From NCBI GenBank assembly GCA_001897835.1, contig MKUN01000006.1, positions 72,118-136,117 of the forward strand: 64,000 nt of DNA, read 5' to 3'. Each line of letters begins with the position of its first letter. Within the stretch, counting starts at the first letter, position 1. The stretch comes from Bacteroidetes bacterium 46-16 (GTDB taxonomy: Bacteria; Bacteroidota; Bacteroidia; Chitinophagales; Chitinophagaceae). Below are positions 9,257 to 18,531 of this stretch, piece after piece. The notes below the pieces were generated by a model that saw only the letters and a program-made list of their open reading frames with translations, did no database searches and was not told the DNA's origin. A program made the translations under genes and the position numbers.

Positions 9257-9355
9257 ACACTACAAATAGTTCATACCAATATAAAACTACCAAAGATTAT
9301 TCATGGTGATAGGGTTTATAGGGGCTGGCCTGTTCTCAGGCTGGCTTTTTATTTG
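9257..9355 (+). ncRNA. candidate ~100-nt small RNA ending in an intrinsic terminator
   Basis: There is no + strand gene upstream, yet a strong terminator-like hairpin stands alone here. 9324-9332 pairs with 9337-9345 around a TTCT loop, including two G-U pairs, followed at once by TTTTT at 9346-9350. A -7-like TACTTTG lies at 9244-9250. The 5' end is a guess, set about 7 bases after that box. A short internal helix (ACCA 9290-9293 with TGGT 9304-9307) is possible. The family is not recognised. Confidence 0.35.
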
Positions 9356-9410
9356 TTATTATCCTAACTATGACACCAGTTCCCACCAGAAGAAAAATCA
9401 ATCATCCTAC

Positions 9411-9439
9411 TTGACAAATAAAAACCTATACATTATAAT
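9411..9439 (+). promoter_or_regulatory. perfect TTGACA-N17-TATAAT promoter
   Basis: TTGACA at 9411-9416 and TATAAT at 9434-9439 are both exact sigma70 consensus hexamers with the optimal 17-base spacer. They end 16 bases before the ATG of the small lipoprotein gene at 9455. This is unusual in Bacteroidota, whose main sigma factor normally uses TAnnTTTG. Confidence 0.6.
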
Positions 9440-9454
9440 TGCAAAAATACTACG

Positions 9455-9697
9455 ATGAAAAAGCTATTCTATCTTATCGGCTCGCTGGTAATAATTGCCG
9501 GAGCCACTTCGTGCAAAAAGAGTTGGACCTGCCAGTGTACAACAACAGATAATTACGGCGGTCAAATAAGCACACAAACAACGGAAATTGAATTGACAAC
9601 CTATCACAAAGGAGTAGCTGAAAGTACCTGCTCTGCAAACACGGCGAGTACCTCATCCGCAGGTTATACCTCAAGTACAAGCTGCCACCTGAAATAA
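9455..9697 (+). CDS. small cysteine-containing lipoprotein
   Basis: The 80-residue protein has a lipoprotein signal peptide ending GATSC20 followed by KK. The mature ~60 residues are Thr/Ser-rich with four more cysteines (C26, C28 and two near the C-terminus in STC and TSCHLK), so two disulfides are possible after export. No family function is recognised. It is bracketed by a consensus promoter and a strong terminator, so it is probably transcribed alone. Confidence 0.65.
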   Translation: MKKLFYLIGSLVIIAGATSCKKSWTCQCTTTDNYGGQISTQTTEIELTTYHKGVAESTCSANTASTSSAGYTSSTSCHLK

Positions 9698-9707
9698 TCG
9701 CAAAAAA

Positions 9708-9753
9708 TGCGCATAACAAAACTTTCTGAAGGAAGAAGGCTTTGTTATGCGCT
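9708..9753. terminator. hairpin terminator between convergent lipoprotein and parE genes
   Basis: GCGCATAACAAA (9709-9720) pairs perfectly with 9741-9752. An inner helix at 9722-9727/9734-9739 extends the stem to a 6-nt loop. It lies after the lipoprotein stop and touches the parE stop, so it serves both directions. Confidence 0.75.
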
Positions 9754-11630
9754 TATTCTCCAACCAGATCTTTCTCCACTTTCAGGTTCTCGATAATAAA
9801 GACCTGCCTGTCGGGCGTATTCTTACCCATGTAATAAGACAGGAGCTTCTGTATCTGCGCATCGTGTGTGAGTAATACAGGATCTTTACGCATGTCTTCA
9901 CCAATGAACTGTGCAAACTCCTCCGGGCTTATCTCACCCAGGCCTTTGAAGCGTGTTATCTCGGGTTTGGTTCCCAGTTCTTTTATGGCCCGCTGCCTTT
10001 CTTCATCAGTATAGCAGTAAATGGTCTTTTGCTTATTACGTACACGAAACAAGGGTGTCTGCAATATGTGTACATGCTCTTTCTTCACCAGGTCGGGGAA
10101 GAACTGCAGAAAGAAGGTCATGATCAGCAGGCGTATGTGCATGCCATCCACATCAGCATCGGTAGCAATCACTATGTTGTTATAACGCAAGCCGTCCAGG
10201 CCTTCCTCGATATTCAGGGCATGTTGCAGCAAGTTGAACTCCTCGTTCTCATACACCACCTTCTTGCTAAGGCCAAAACAGTTCAGCGGCTTGCCCCGCA
10301 GGCTGAATACTGCCTGTGTTTCTACATTGCGACTCTTGGTTATGGAGCCGCTTGCCGAGTCGCCTTCGGTAATGAAGATGGTGGATTCCTGCTGTTTCTG
10401 GAAGAATTCTTCCTTGTTCTTAGCCGGCGGATCGTCGTTGAGGTGTATGCGGCAATCGCGGAGTTTTTTATTATGCAGGTTAGCTTTTTTAGCACGTTCA
10501 TTGGCCAGCTTACGGATACCGGAAAGCTCTTTGCGTTCCCGTTCGCTCTGCTCGATGCGTTTTTTTAATGCCTCAGCTACTGCCGGATTTTTATGCAGAA
10601 AATTATCCAGTTCCTTGGAAAGGAAATCATAAACAAAGGATTTCATGGAAGGGCCACCCTCCCACACATATTGTGAGCCGAGCTTGGTCTTGGTTTGCGA
10701 TTCGAACACCGGCTCCTGCACCCTTACGGAAACAGCAGCGGTAATGCTCTGGCGCACATCAGAAGCCTCATAGTCCTTCTTATAAAAATCGCGTATCACT
10801 TTCACAAATGCCTCGCGAAATGCACCCTGGTGCGTGCCACCCTGGGTAGTGTGCTGGCCGTTCACGAAAGAATAAATATCCTCGCCATAGTCACCGGTAT
10901 GGGTAATTGCCACTTCAATATCCTCTCCTTTAAGGTGTATAATGGGATAGCGCAGGTTGTCGGGGTTGGTCTTGCGCTGCAAGAGGTCAAGCAGGCCATT
11001 CTTTGAAACAAAGTTCTTGCCGTTGAAGTTTATCTGCAGCCCGGCATTCAGGAAGCAGTAATTCCATATCTGGTTCTCAATATACTCGTGTATAAAATGA
11101 TAATTGCGGAAGACCGTATTATCGGGACGGAAAACTACCAGCGTACCATTAGCCTCTTTGGTTGCCGCTTCTTTGTATTCTTTTACCAATATCCCTTTAT
11201 CGAACTCAGCCACCTTCTCCCTGCCTTCGCGGAAAGCCGCTACTTTAAAATAGCTGCTCAATGCATTTACTGCTTTTGTACCCACACCATTCAGGCCTAC
11301 AGACTTCTGGAAAGCTTTACTATCATATTTGGCACCGGTATTTATTTTGCTCACTACATCCACCACTTTACCCAAAGGGATACCACGACCATAGTCGCGA
11401 ATGGTGACCATACCTTCAGCAACGGTTATCTCCACACGTTTACCATAGCCCATCGTATACTCATCTATACAGTTATCTATAACCTCCTTAAGCAGGATAT
11501 AAATACCATCATCCATACTGCTGCCATCGCCCAGCTTGCCTATGTACATGCCGGGACGCAGGCGTATATGTTCCCTCCAGTCGAGCGACCGGATACTCTC
11601 CTCCGTATACTGGTTCTGTGATTCTGCCAT
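9753..11630 (-). CDS. parE: DNA topoisomerase IV subunit B
   Basis: The 625-residue type IIA topoisomerase B subunit has a GHKL ATPase ([34 protein letters not shown]), a transducer domain and a TOPRIM domain (EGDSASGSI and [12 protein letters not shown], with metal-binding Glu and Asp residues). Its N-terminus, [20 protein letters not shown] with [15 protein letters not shown], matches the Bacteroidota ParE form better than GyrB. With ParC it decatenates daughter chromosomes. The start at 11630 is preferred over an in-frame ATG at 11654. No parC lies next to it here. Confidence 0.9.
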   Translation of the reverse strand: MAESQNQYTEESIRSLDWREHIRLRPGMYIGKLGDGSSMDDGIYILLKEVIDNCIDEYTMGYGKRVEITVAEGMVTIRDYGRGIPLGKVVDVVSKINTGAKYDSKAFQKSVGLNGVGTKAVNALSSYFKVAAFREGREKVAEFDKGILVKEYKEAATKEANGTLVVFRPDNTVFRNYHFIHEYIENQIWNYCFLNAGLQINFNGKNFVSKNGLLDLLQRKTNPDNLRYPIIHLKGEDIEVAITHTGDYGEDIYSFVNGQHTTQGGTHQGAFREAFVKVIRDFYKKDYEASDVRQSITAAVSVRVQEPVFESQTKTKLGSQYVWEGGPSMKSFVYDFLSKELDNFLHKNPAVAEALKKRIEQSERERKELSGIRKLANERAKKANLHNKKLRDCRIHLNDDPPAKNKEEFFQKQQESTIFITEGDSASGSITKSRNVETQAVFSLRGKPLNCFGLSKKVVYENEEFNLLQHALNIEEGLDGLRYNNIVIATDADVDGMHIRLLIMTFFLQFFPDLVKKEHVHILQTPLFRVRNKQKTIYCYTDEERQRAIKELGTKPEITRFKGLGEISPEEFAQFIGEDMRKDPVLLTHDAQIQKLLSYYMGKNTPDRQVFIIENLKVEKDLVGE

Positions 11631-11740
11631 GCTGCAAAGAAAATCAAAAGTCAAAAGTCAAAAGGGGAAAATGCACATTAAAGGGAAAAATGTGGATAAT
11701 TAAGCTCAGAGCCCATTCCCAGCCCGTATTCATAATATGA

Positions 11741-11766
11741 TAAGAGCCTCCAAAAGGAGGCTCTTA
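11741..11766. terminator. hairpin terminator downstream of outer-membrane barrel gene
   Basis: TAAGAGCCTCC (11741-11751) pairs perfectly with 11756-11766 around an AAAA loop, 19 bases after the barrel gene stop. It separates that transcript from parE downstream on the same strand. Confidence 0.8.
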
Positions 11767-11784
11767 TTCAATATATAATAACCA

Positions 11785-13281
11785 TTAAAATCTAAGCCCT
11801 ATCGTAAGTGCCGCATTATTCAGGCTGTTCTTCAGCGTAGCCGTAGGCACTACTACAGCAGGGTAAGGCAATACATAAGGCTGTTCCTGCCCATTATACA
11901 TAGTATGTACAAAACCCAGATCGGTAAACCAATGGCTGAACCTGAAACCTATACCTGCAGAAAGGTCTATATGACTGGCATTAGCTATGCTTTTACTATA
12001 TGGCGTACCATAATAACCACAGCCTACGCGAACCATCATAAAATCAATCGGACGCCCCTCTATGCCAATGCGGAAATTAGAAGCCGCGGTATAGGTGTTT
12101 TTGATCAATTGGTTGACCGATGATTCATAATCAATAAAATCGCTTTGGAAATGATAGCGCATCGCGCGATAGTTCACAAACTCGTAGTCGGCGGTAATAA
12201 AGCCATACTTGCCCATAAAGCCTGTGGCGCTTACCACTGCCCTCCATGGGGTGGTCAATGTATAATCGATAGTGCCGGGATCGTTGGCCACTTCGCCGGA
12301 ATGCAGTTGCGCATTATAACTAATGGAATTAAGGTATTCATCGGTCATAGCCATATAACTGGGCGTATGTATCGCGGCGCCAAAACGGAAGTAATCGGAT
12401 GGCTTATAAATGAAACCCAGCTTAAGATTAATACCTGTACCCTTTGTCGTCAGTTTTTCGGTATAGGTATAATTAGAGAAATTGCTGGTGGGCGCATCCA
12501 GTGCCTCTGTATAATCAGCCACACGGTCGTACCTGATGAAAGGTATACCGATAGTGGCCCCCAGCATTAGCTTCTCCATGTAGTTACCTCCGAAGGAGAA
12601 TACCATCTCGTTCATACTACCCTTTTCATGCACCCTGCGCCTTTGGTTGAGGCCAGTAGTATCGTAGGGTACCACGGTGCGAAAAAGCCCGATATTGGTG
12701 TCGTAGTTAATAAGATATGACTGGTAACCAAGGCTGGCCAGCGAGCTGTAGTTCTGCACGTAGTTCAGGTCATTAATATTGCCATTGGCATCTGCCACGA
12801 ATACTTCGGAACCACTGCTGCCACTCTTGCCGCCATTTTTGCCACTGTAAACATAATTACGGTTAAAATCGGCCAGGCGGTTAAAGCCAAAAGCAAATGA
12901 GGAAGCCTTCCACTTACTACGCTCATACCTGCGGCCCTTTGCTGCACGGCTAAAAACAATGCCTGCATTATTAATGGTAAACCTGAGCTTATCATCGCTC
13001 GTAGTGCTGCCCAGGTAAGTACCCGAAACAGAATTGGCCTTGATGGAAGGGGTGATCATCATTTCACCATTCCGGTAAACGCCAATACCTGCAGGGTTAA
13101 TGCTCAGGGAACTGAAATCGGCCCCAACGGAGCCACCGGCATTGCCAATACCCATAGAGCGGGCAGTGGCCTGCGGGGCCAGGTAAGAATAACGTAGTGC
13201 ATCTACCTCGTCTTGCGCGAGGGCATAAACACCAGTACATAATGTAAGTAATGCTATTGCGATATATTTAAATCTGTTCAT
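11785..13281 (-). CDS. outer-membrane beta-barrel protein, OmpP1/FadL-like
   Basis: The 498-residue protein has a signal peptide (about residues 1-22, ending ALAQ). It then shows ALRYSYLAPQATARSMGIGNAGGSVGADFSSLSINPAGIGVYRNGE, split here only for description: an ARSMG block, then a GGSVGADFSSLSINPAG block typical of FadL/TodX-like long-chain solute channels. The rest alternates aromatic and polar residues as in transmembrane strands, and the protein ends in a strand with terminal Phe (TIGLRF). It probably forms an uptake channel for hydrophobic compounds; the substrate is unknown. Confidence 0.75.
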   Translation of the reverse strand: MNRFKYIAIALLTLCTGVYALAQDEVDALRYSYLAPQATARSMGIGNAGGSVGADFSSLSINPAGIGVYRNGEMMITPSIKANSVSGTYLGSTTSDDKLRFTINNAGIVFSRAAKGRRYERSKWKASSFAFGFNRLADFNRNYVYSGKNGGKSGSSGSEVFVADANGNINDLNYVQNYSSLASLGYQSYLINYDTNIGLFRTVVPYDTTGLNQRRRVHEKGSMNEMVFSFGGNYMEKLMLGATIGIPFIRYDRVADYTEALDAPTSNFSNYTYTEKLTTKGTGINLKLGFIYKPSDYFRFGAAIHTPSYMAMTDEYLNSISYNAQLHSGEVANDPGTIDYTLTTPWRAVVSATGFMGKYGFITADYEFVNYRAMRYHFQSDFIDYESSVNQLIKNTYTAASNFRIGIEGRPIDFMMVRVGCGYYGTPYSKSIANASHIDLSAGIGFRFSHWFTDLGFVHTMYNGQEQPYVLPYPAVVVPTATLKNSLNNAALTIGLRF

Positions 13282-13371
13282 AAGACCCGGTTTCTGCTAT
13301 TTTGACAAATCAGGGTATTGATTGTTTAAATACCGTGACCAATATACCTATTCAAAAACTATACCGAATGT

Positions 13372-13402
13372 TAAAAAAAGCGCTATCCTAAAGGATAGCG
13401 CT
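13372..13402 (-). terminator. intrinsic terminator of the Tyr/Trp-rich protein gene
   Basis: AGCGCTATCC (13379-13388) pairs perfectly with 13393-13402 around a TAAA loop. Read on the minus strand the stem is followed by a run of T (13373-13379 are A on the + strand), the classic intrinsic form. It follows the gene ending at 13440. Confidence 0.85.
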
Positions 13403-13439
13403 GTAAAAAGTATTTTATTGTGTTATGGAAATCATAAAA

Positions 13440-14732
13440 TTACCTGCGCCCGGAGCGGCTACCACCAAAACTGCTACCGGAAGAGCTCCGCGAGCCACTG
13501 CCTATACTGCTGCCGGAACTGCGTCCGCTACTACCAAAATTGCGCGGTGCAGACTGTACCGGGGTACTGCGGGGCTGCTCGAAATGCTGTTGCGGCTGCG
13601 AATAAACAGGCTGTGAGCGTTGTTGCTCGTAACGTGGCTGGTTGTATTGTTGCGGTTGCCTGCCCTCGTTAAACTGCCTGTCGTTACCATAGTTCCTGGC
13701 AGGCTCAGCTTCATTACGGAAAAAATTATTATTGCTACGGTCCGGGTTCATTTCATTCCTGTCGCGGGTATAGCCATTATCGTTATTGTTATAACGTATG
13801 TCATTATTGCGGTTATTCATGCCACCGTTGTCATTACGTTCATTCGTGAACCTGTTGTCACGGTCACCGACCTGTATACGGCCATTATCCCGTTTTTCCA
13901 GGCCATTGTTCCGTCCCTCTGTACCCAGCACCCTGTTCTCGCGGGTAAAAGCGTCGTTACGGATAACAGGGCTTGTATTACCGTTATTTGCAGGACGCAG
14001 GTGGGGCGTACGGGTATCATTGTTGTATGCCACGGGGACAAAGCCTGTACCCGGCCTTACACCATTACTGTTGTGAATGGCATTGAGTGAATAACGTGGA
14101 CCGTATGAAACTGTGTTACGATTGTTATGATGACCGTAACCATCGTAAACGCCACCATAATAACCATTCCAGTAATTACCATAATAAGGGCCATAATAGC
14201 CACATGCATAATAAGGATAATACCAGGAACTATAGAAACCGGGATAGCCATACCAGCTATACCAGCTCCAATAAGATGTCCAGTATGGGCCATAACCAAA
14301 ACTAACAGTATAACCGGGACGAGCCCATGGGCTCCAGCCCCAATAAGGATCCACCCAATAAGGGTCGTACCAGTACGGATTGTAATAAGGGCTGTAATAA
14401 CCTACACCATAGTAGGGATGATTGAAGCGGTTAATGCGCGATGCATAAGAGTTATCATCGTCATAATCCACATAATCATCGTCTGAATAATTGCCGTTAT
14501 CATTATACTGGCTGCCGGAGCTTGTATAAACATCTCCGCTGTTAGCATTTGCGTTATCATACCTGTTCTGCCTTTCCGCCTGGCGTATGCTATCGCGCTC
14601 TGCCTGCCTTGCTGCCTCTTCCTGTGCCTGCCTGTTCGCATCCTTGCTGCTGAAGTAAACATCATCGCTCTGGGCGTATGATATACCGCCTATCCCGAAC
14701 AACAACAGGGCAAGGATCATTAAACGTTTCAT
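13440..14732 (-). CDS. secreted low-complexity protein with Tyr/Trp/Gly-rich and Asn/Arg/Gln-rich parts
   Basis: The 430-residue protein has a clear signal peptide (about residues 1-21, ending SYAQ). Three compositional zones follow: a charged Arg/Gln/Asp-rich stretch (to about 100), a striking aromatic stretch with repeated YWYDPYW-, GYYGPYYG- and WYSWYG-like units (about 105-200), and a long Asn/Arg/Asp/Gln-rich tail ending in Ser/Gly/Arg repeats. No catalytic domain is visible. Similar proteins are common in Chitinophagales without known function; surface or matrix roles are only plausible. It is transcribed alone with its own terminator. Confidence 0.7.
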   Translation of the reverse strand: MKRLMILALLLFGIGGISYAQSDDVYFSSKDANRQAQEEAARQAERDSIRQAERQNRYDNANANSGDVYTSSGSQYNDNGNYSDDDYVDYDDDNSYASRINRFNHPYYGVGYYSPYYNPYWYDPYWVDPYWGWSPWARPGYTVSFGYGPYWTSYWSWYSWYGYPGFYSSWYYPYYACGYYGPYYGNYWNGYYGGVYDGYGHHNNRNTVSYGPRYSLNAIHNSNGVRPGTGFVPVAYNNDTRTPHLRPANNGNTSPVIRNDAFTRENRVLGTEGRNNGLEKRDNGRIQVGDRDNRFTNERNDNGGMNNRNNDIRYNNNDNGYTRDRNEMNPDRSNNNFFRNEAEPARNYGNDRQFNEGRQPQQYNQPRYEQQRSQPVYSQPQQHFEQPRSTPVQSAPRNFGSSGRSSGSSIGSGSRSSSGSSFGGSRSGRR

Positions 14733-14772
14733 TCTGAAAGATTTTTACGTAAAAAATGCATAGTGAAATTAG

Positions 14773-14780
14773 TACATTTG
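14773..14780 (+). promoter_or_regulatory. Bacteroidota -7 box upstream of proS
   Basis: TACATTTG matches the TAnnTTTG consensus, with the proS ATG 49 bases downstream at 14829. The -33 element is not clear. Confidence 0.5.
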
Positions 14781-14828
14781 CGCCACTTGGCCAATTAATA
14801 AGACATCGAAAAGTATGCCAAGTTTATT

Positions 14829-16307
14829 ATGAGCGAAATTTTAACATCAAGAGAACAAGACTACGCACAATGGTATAATGACCTGGTACTAAAAGGCGGC
14901 CTCGCTGACTATTCGGCAGTGCGGGGTTGCATGGTCATAAAACCTCATGGATATGCCTTATGGGAAAACATGCAGGCCCAACTGGACAAAATGTTCAAAG
15001 AAACGGGACACCAGAATGCTTACTTCCCCCTGTTCATACCTAAAGGTTACCTGAGTAAGGAAGCTGCCCACGTGGACGGCTTTGCCAAAGAATGCGCAGT
15101 GGTGACCCATTACCGCCTTAAGAACGATCCTAACGGTAGTGGTGTAATAGTGGACCCCGATGCAAAGCTGGAAGAAGAACTCATTGTAAGACCTACATCT
15201 GAAACCATTATATGGAGCACTTATAAGAACTGGGTGCAAAGTTACCGCGATCTGCCCCTGCTCATCAACCAGTGGGCCAATGTGGTGCGCTGGGAGATGC
15301 GCACACGCCTGTTCCTGCGCACAGCAGAGTTCCTTTGGCAGGAGGGCCATACCGCACATGCTACCAAAGACGAAGCTGTGGCCGAAACGCGGCAGATGCT
15401 GGATGTATATGCAAAATTTGCAGAAGAATACATGGCCCTGCCCGTGATACGCGGCGTAAAAACGGCCAACGAGCGCTTTGCCGGTGCGGAAGATACGTAT
15501 TGCATAGAAGCGCTGATGCAGGATGGCAAGGCATTACAGGCAGGCACTTCACACTTCCTTGGCCAAAACTTTGCCAAAGCATTTGATGTTACCTTCACCG
15601 ATAAGGATAACAAAATAGACCACGTATGGGCAACATCATGGGGGGTATCTACCCGCCTGGTAGGTGCACTGGTAATGGCACATAGTGATGATGACGGGCT
15701 GGTGCTGCCTCCAAAACTGGCACCGTTGCAGGTAGTGATAGTGCCCATCTATAACAAAGATGCCGCCGCAAGGGAAAAAATAGACAATACGGCAACAGTG
15801 ATAAAAAAGGAACTGGAAGCCAAAGGTATCCGGGTAAAATATGACAATGATGATAACACGAGGCCCGGCTGGAAATTTGCAGAATATGAATTGCGTGGCA
15901 TACCGGTACGTATAGCTTTAGGCGCGCGCGACATGGAAAACAAACAGGCTGAAGTGGCAAGGCGTGATACTAAAGAGAAAAAGGCCTATTCGCTGGACGG
16001 GCTTACGGAAAACATTGCGCAGTTGCTTGAGGATATACAAAACAATATGTTCGCGAAAGCACTTGACTATCGCAATGAACACATCACGAAGGCAGATAAC
16101 TGGGATGACTTTGTAAAGATACTGGATGAGAAAGGTGGCTTCGTAGCTGCACACTGGGACGGAACAGGCGAAACTGAAGATAAGATAAAAGAAATGACAA
16201 AGGCCACGATACGCTGTATCCCCCTGGACAATGAGCAGGAAGAAGGCAAATGCATCCTCACGGGCAACCCGTCAGGACAGAGGGTGCTGTTCGCAAGAGC
16301 TTATTAA
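14829..16307 (+). CDS. proS: prolyl-tRNA synthetase, short archaeal/eukaryotic-like form
   Basis: This 492-residue class II synthetase lacks the bacterial editing insertion. The catalytic domain (about 15-290) shows RPTSETIIW, the motif 2 segment [26 protein letters not shown] (quoted in parts: [18 protein letters not shown], then EGHTAH) and the motif 3 [10 protein letters not shown] region. An anticodon-binding domain (about 300-400) and the C-terminal zinc-type extension typical of the ProS type 3 group follow, with only part of the cysteines retained. It charges tRNA-Pro with proline in the cytoplasm. Confidence 0.95.
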   Translation: MSEILTSREQDYAQWYNDLVLKGGLADYSAVRGCMVIKPHGYALWENMQAQLDKMFKETGHQNAYFPLFIPKGYLSKEAAHVDGFAKECAVVTHYRLKNDPNGSGVIVDPDAKLEEELIVRPTSETIIWSTYKNWVQSYRDLPLLINQWANVVRWEMRTRLFLRTAEFLWQEGHTAHATKDEAVAETRQMLDVYAKFAEEYMALPVIRGVKTANERFAGAEDTYCIEALMQDGKALQAGTSHFLGQNFAKAFDVTFTDKDNKIDHVWATSWGVSTRLVGALVMAHSDDDGLVLPPKLAPLQVVIVPIYNKDAAAREKIDNTATVIKKELEAKGIRVKYDNDDNTRPGWKFAEYELRGIPVRIALGARDMENKQAEVARRDTKEKKAYSLDGLTENIAQLLEDIQNNMFAKALDYRNEHITKADNWDDFVKILDEKGGFVAAHWDGTGETEDKIKEMTKATIRCIPLDNEQEEGKCILTGNPSGQRVLFARAY

Positions 16308-16331
16308 AACTATTTATTTCATAGCTTAAAG

Positions 16332-16355
16332 TCATCCTTAGCAGGATGATTTTTT
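16332..16355 (+). terminator. intrinsic terminator of proS
   Basis: TCATCCT (16332-16338) pairs with AGGATGA (16343-16349) around TAGC and is followed by six T, 25 bases after the proS stop. Confidence 0.85.
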
Positions 16356-16360
16356 CTTTA

Positions 16361-16368
16361 TATATTTG
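16361..16368 (+). promoter_or_regulatory. Bacteroidota -7 box upstream of the DUF5362-like gene
   Basis: TATATTTG is an exact TAnnTTTG box, placed just after the proS terminator and 20 bases before the ATG at 16388. It defines a new transcription unit. Confidence 0.55.
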
Positions 16369-16387
16369 ATGCATAACTATTAAAACT

Positions 16388-16828
16388 ATGATGGACCAGA
16401 ACGAAAGCAAAATATTCAGCCTTGAAGTAGATGATATAGCCAAATCACATATGCTCGAAATGGGGCGCTGGGGTAAATTTCTTTCTATTGTGGGTTTTAT
16501 TATGATAGGATTAATGATATTAGTTGGTTTATTTTCCTCGGTGGCCCTGTCTGCTGTAACTGCAAGCAGTTTATTAGGCGGCATTACCGGGATGGGCCTA
16601 TTTCTAATATACCTCATTATGGGCGCCATCCTGTTTTATCCTACATTTTCTTTATTCAGGTTTGCAACCAACATAAAACCGGCTCTGAACACAATGAACA
16701 GGGAGCAGTTCAATACTGCATTTGCCAACCTTAAAAGTATGTTCAAATACTGGGGTATCATGATGATCATCATACTGAGTCTATATGGCATTGTCATCCT
16801 TTTTGCCATCGTAGGTTTGGCCAGTTAA
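16388..16828 (+). CDS. DUF5362-like membrane protein
   Basis: The 146-residue protein has a soluble N-terminus (about 1-28), then hydrophobic segments at about 31-55, 62-92 and 120-144. The order GRWGKFLSIVGFIMIGLMI, then YPTFSLFRFATNIKPAL and FKYWGIMMIIILSLYGIV fits the DUF5362 group. No known function. It ends 11 bases before the VOC gene, so the two are likely cotranscribed. The second codon is also ATG, so the start may be one residue later. Confidence 0.65.
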   Translation: MMDQNESKIFSLEVDDIAKSHMLEMGRWGKFLSIVGFIMIGLMILVGLFSSVALSAVTASSLLGGITGMGLFLIYLIMGAILFYPTFSLFRFATNIKPALNTMNREQFNTAFANLKSMFKYWGIMMIIILSLYGIVILFAIVGLAS

Positions 16829-16839
16829 ATAACACAAGC

Positions 16840-17214
16840 ATGAGATCGCAGGGATTAAGAACCGTTGGCTACTATACCAATGAACTCAACAAAGCAAAGG
16901 AGTGGTATAGCGAGGTATTTGAAACAGCACCTTATTTTGATGAGCCTTATTTTGATGAGCCTTTTTATGTTGGCTTTAATATTGGCGGCTATGAATTAGG
17001 GTTAATGCCTGCGGAAGACGGCATTGCCAAAGGCGACAATGTGCTGGTATATTGGGCCGTAGACGATGCTGCCAGCGCATATAATGAACTGTTGAACAAA
17101 GGGGCCACAGCACACCAGGCCCCACAGGACGTGGGCGACGGGATCATGGTGGCCACAGTAAAAGACCCATGGGGCAACATATTAGGCCTCATTTACAACC
17201 CACATTTCAAATAA
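16840..17214 (+). CDS. VOC (glyoxalase/bleomycin-resistance) family protein
   Basis: The 124-residue protein contains one VOC fold: LRTVGYYTNELNKAKEWYSEVF at the start, a middle GGYELGLMP strand and VKDPWGNILGLIYNP at the end. VOC proteins are dimeric metal-dependent isomerases, dioxygenases or drug binders; the substrate cannot be told from sequence. A five-residue unit PYFDE is doubled (residues about 31-40) by an exact 15-bp tandem repeat at 16930-16959. It probably shares a transcript with the DUF5362-like gene. Confidence 0.85.
   Translation: MRSQGLRTVGYYTNELNKAKEWYSEVFETAPYFDEPYFDEPFYVGFNIGGYELGLMPAEDGIAKGDNVLVYWAVDDAASAYNELLNKGATAHQAPQDVGDGIMVATVKDPWGNILGLIYNPHFK
16930..16959 (+). repeat. 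15-bp in-frame tandem duplication in the VOC gene
   Basis: CCTTATTTTGATGAG occurs twice back to back (16930-16944 and 16945-16959), and a partial third CCTTTTTATG follows. It adds five residues, PYFDE, to a loop before the strand FYVGFNIGG. Confidence 0.9.
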
Positions 17215-17270
17215 TAATACAGGTGACAGGGGTCATGTTCGCTGCAGCGCATAAACTTTAATTTGCGTCC

Positions 17271-18521
17271 ATGAAATATTGGAAAAAACTGGCAGCTAAG
17301 GACCTTGATGAACGGATAAGCCTCGCCCTCGGGGAGAATATAGATTATAAACAAAAGATATCATTAGGCTTGCCTGCATCAAGGCTGGACCCAAAGGTCT
17401 TTCACGATGATGCCGCTTTCCTGAAAGATACCCCGCTACTGCGCTGCTATGTGCAGAACCCCAACCACATTGGCTGCCATACCTTTGGCAATTCCGAGTC
17501 CTACTTCAGGGGTACGCAGGAAATAGAAAGAGAAACCATCGAATTGCTGAGTGTGGATCTTTTAAAAGCCGAAGAAAATAGCTGCGACGGATACATAGCA
17601 GCCGGGGGGACCGAGGCCAATATACAGGCCGCATGGATATACAGGAACTATTTTATCGAAAATCACAATGCACAGAACAATGAAATAGCCCTGCTGGCCA
17701 GTACGGATACACATTATTCTGTAGCAAAGGCTGCCAACCTGCTTGGCATGCAATGGTACGCCGTGCCTGTAGCTGATGATACAAGAACCATCATAACAGC
17801 AGAACTAAACAGGGTGATCAATCATGCACGGGAAGAAGGTATAAAGTACTTTATCGTCATTGCCAATATGGGTAGCACTATATTTGGCAGTATAGACGAC
17901 CCCGATCTTTATGCGCGATACCTGGAACAAAATGGAGTCGTCTTCCGTATACATGCCGATGGGGCTTTTGGAGGATTCATTTACCCCATAAGTAATAGAG
18001 AAAGTAATGTCCACTTCGGCAACCCAAACATCAGTTCCATCACACTCGATGCACATAAAATGTTGCAGGCGCCCTATGGCACAGGTATATTTATGATCCG
18101 TAAAGGCTACATGCAATATGTGCTCACCAAAGAGGCGCAATATGTGAGTGGTATGGACATAACACTCTCCGGGAGCAGGTCGGGCACTAATGCGGTAGCA
18201 GTATGGATGATACTGCAAACATACGGGCCATACGGGTGGCTCGAAAAAATAAACAAACTCCTTTACCGCACAGCCTGGTGTTGTGACGAACTGGACAAAG
18301 CGGGTATAAAATACTACCGCGACCCGCATATGAATATCATTGCCATTTCGGCAAAGCATATCCCGCCTGAACACGCAATAAAATATGGGCTTGTTCCCGA
18401 CACACACGACAACAGCCCATCATGGTACAAAATAGTGGTAATGGACCATGTGGAAATGGAACACCTTGACGTATTCATTTCTTCATTGCGCGAAACACGG
18501 GAAGAAGCAGTAACAGGCTAA
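17271..18521 (+). CDS. group II pyridoxal-phosphate-dependent decarboxylase
   Basis: The 416-residue PLP enzyme has fold type I motifs of the aromatic-L-amino-acid/glutamate/histidine decarboxylase group: HTFGNSESYFRG, AAGGTEAN, HADGAFGGF (Asp pairing with the pyridine N) and DAHKM with Lys263 as the Schiff-base lysine. It probably decarboxylates an amino acid to an amine; the substrate is not evident, and related proteins are often labelled aspartate aminotransferase family. Upstream, TTAATTTGCG with the ATG a few bases on suggests a near leaderless promoter. It is convergent with the LVIVD protein gene. Confidence 0.85.
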   Translation: MKYWKKLAAKDLDERISLALGENIDYKQKISLGLPASRLDPKVFHDDAAFLKDTPLLRCYVQNPNHIGCHTFGNSESYFRGTQEIERETIELLSVDLLKAEENSCDGYIAAGGTEANIQAAWIYRNYFIENHNAQNNEIALLASTDTHYSVAKAANLLGMQWYAVPVADDTRTIITAELNRVINHAREEGIKYFIVIANMGSTIFGSIDDPDLYARYLEQNGVVFRIHADGAFGGFIYPISNRESNVHFGNPNISSITLDAHKMLQAPYGTGIFMIRKGYMQYVLTKEAQYVSGMDITLSGSRSGTNAVAVWMILQTYGPYGWLEKINKLLYRTAWCCDELDKAGIKYYRDPHMNIIAISAKHIPPEHAIKYGLVPDTHDNSPSWYKIVVMDHVEMEHLDVFISSLRETREEAVTG

Positions 18522-18531
18522 TAAGGAAGGT

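Larger units (their letters stand above)
9128..9454. other. divergent intergenic region with small-RNA candidate and promoter
   Basis: These 327 bases separate two divergent lipoprotein genes. They hold a possible short + strand transcription unit (-7-like box at 9244-9250, hairpin plus T-run at 9321-9353) and a sigma70-like promoter at 9411-9439. An ATG-started 51-codon frame from 9303 crosses the hairpin but resembles nothing known. Confidence 0.5.

Noticed and set aside
9303-9458. Possible 51-residue peptide with a hydrophobic start (MVIGFIGAGLFSGWLF)
   Set aside because: It runs through a terminator-like hairpin and into the next gene start; more likely noise than a membrane peptide.
14057-14486. 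Several long open frames on both strands inside the Tyr/Trp-rich protein gene
   Set aside because: They are by-products of low-complexity codons such as TAC/TAT/GGC read in other frames.
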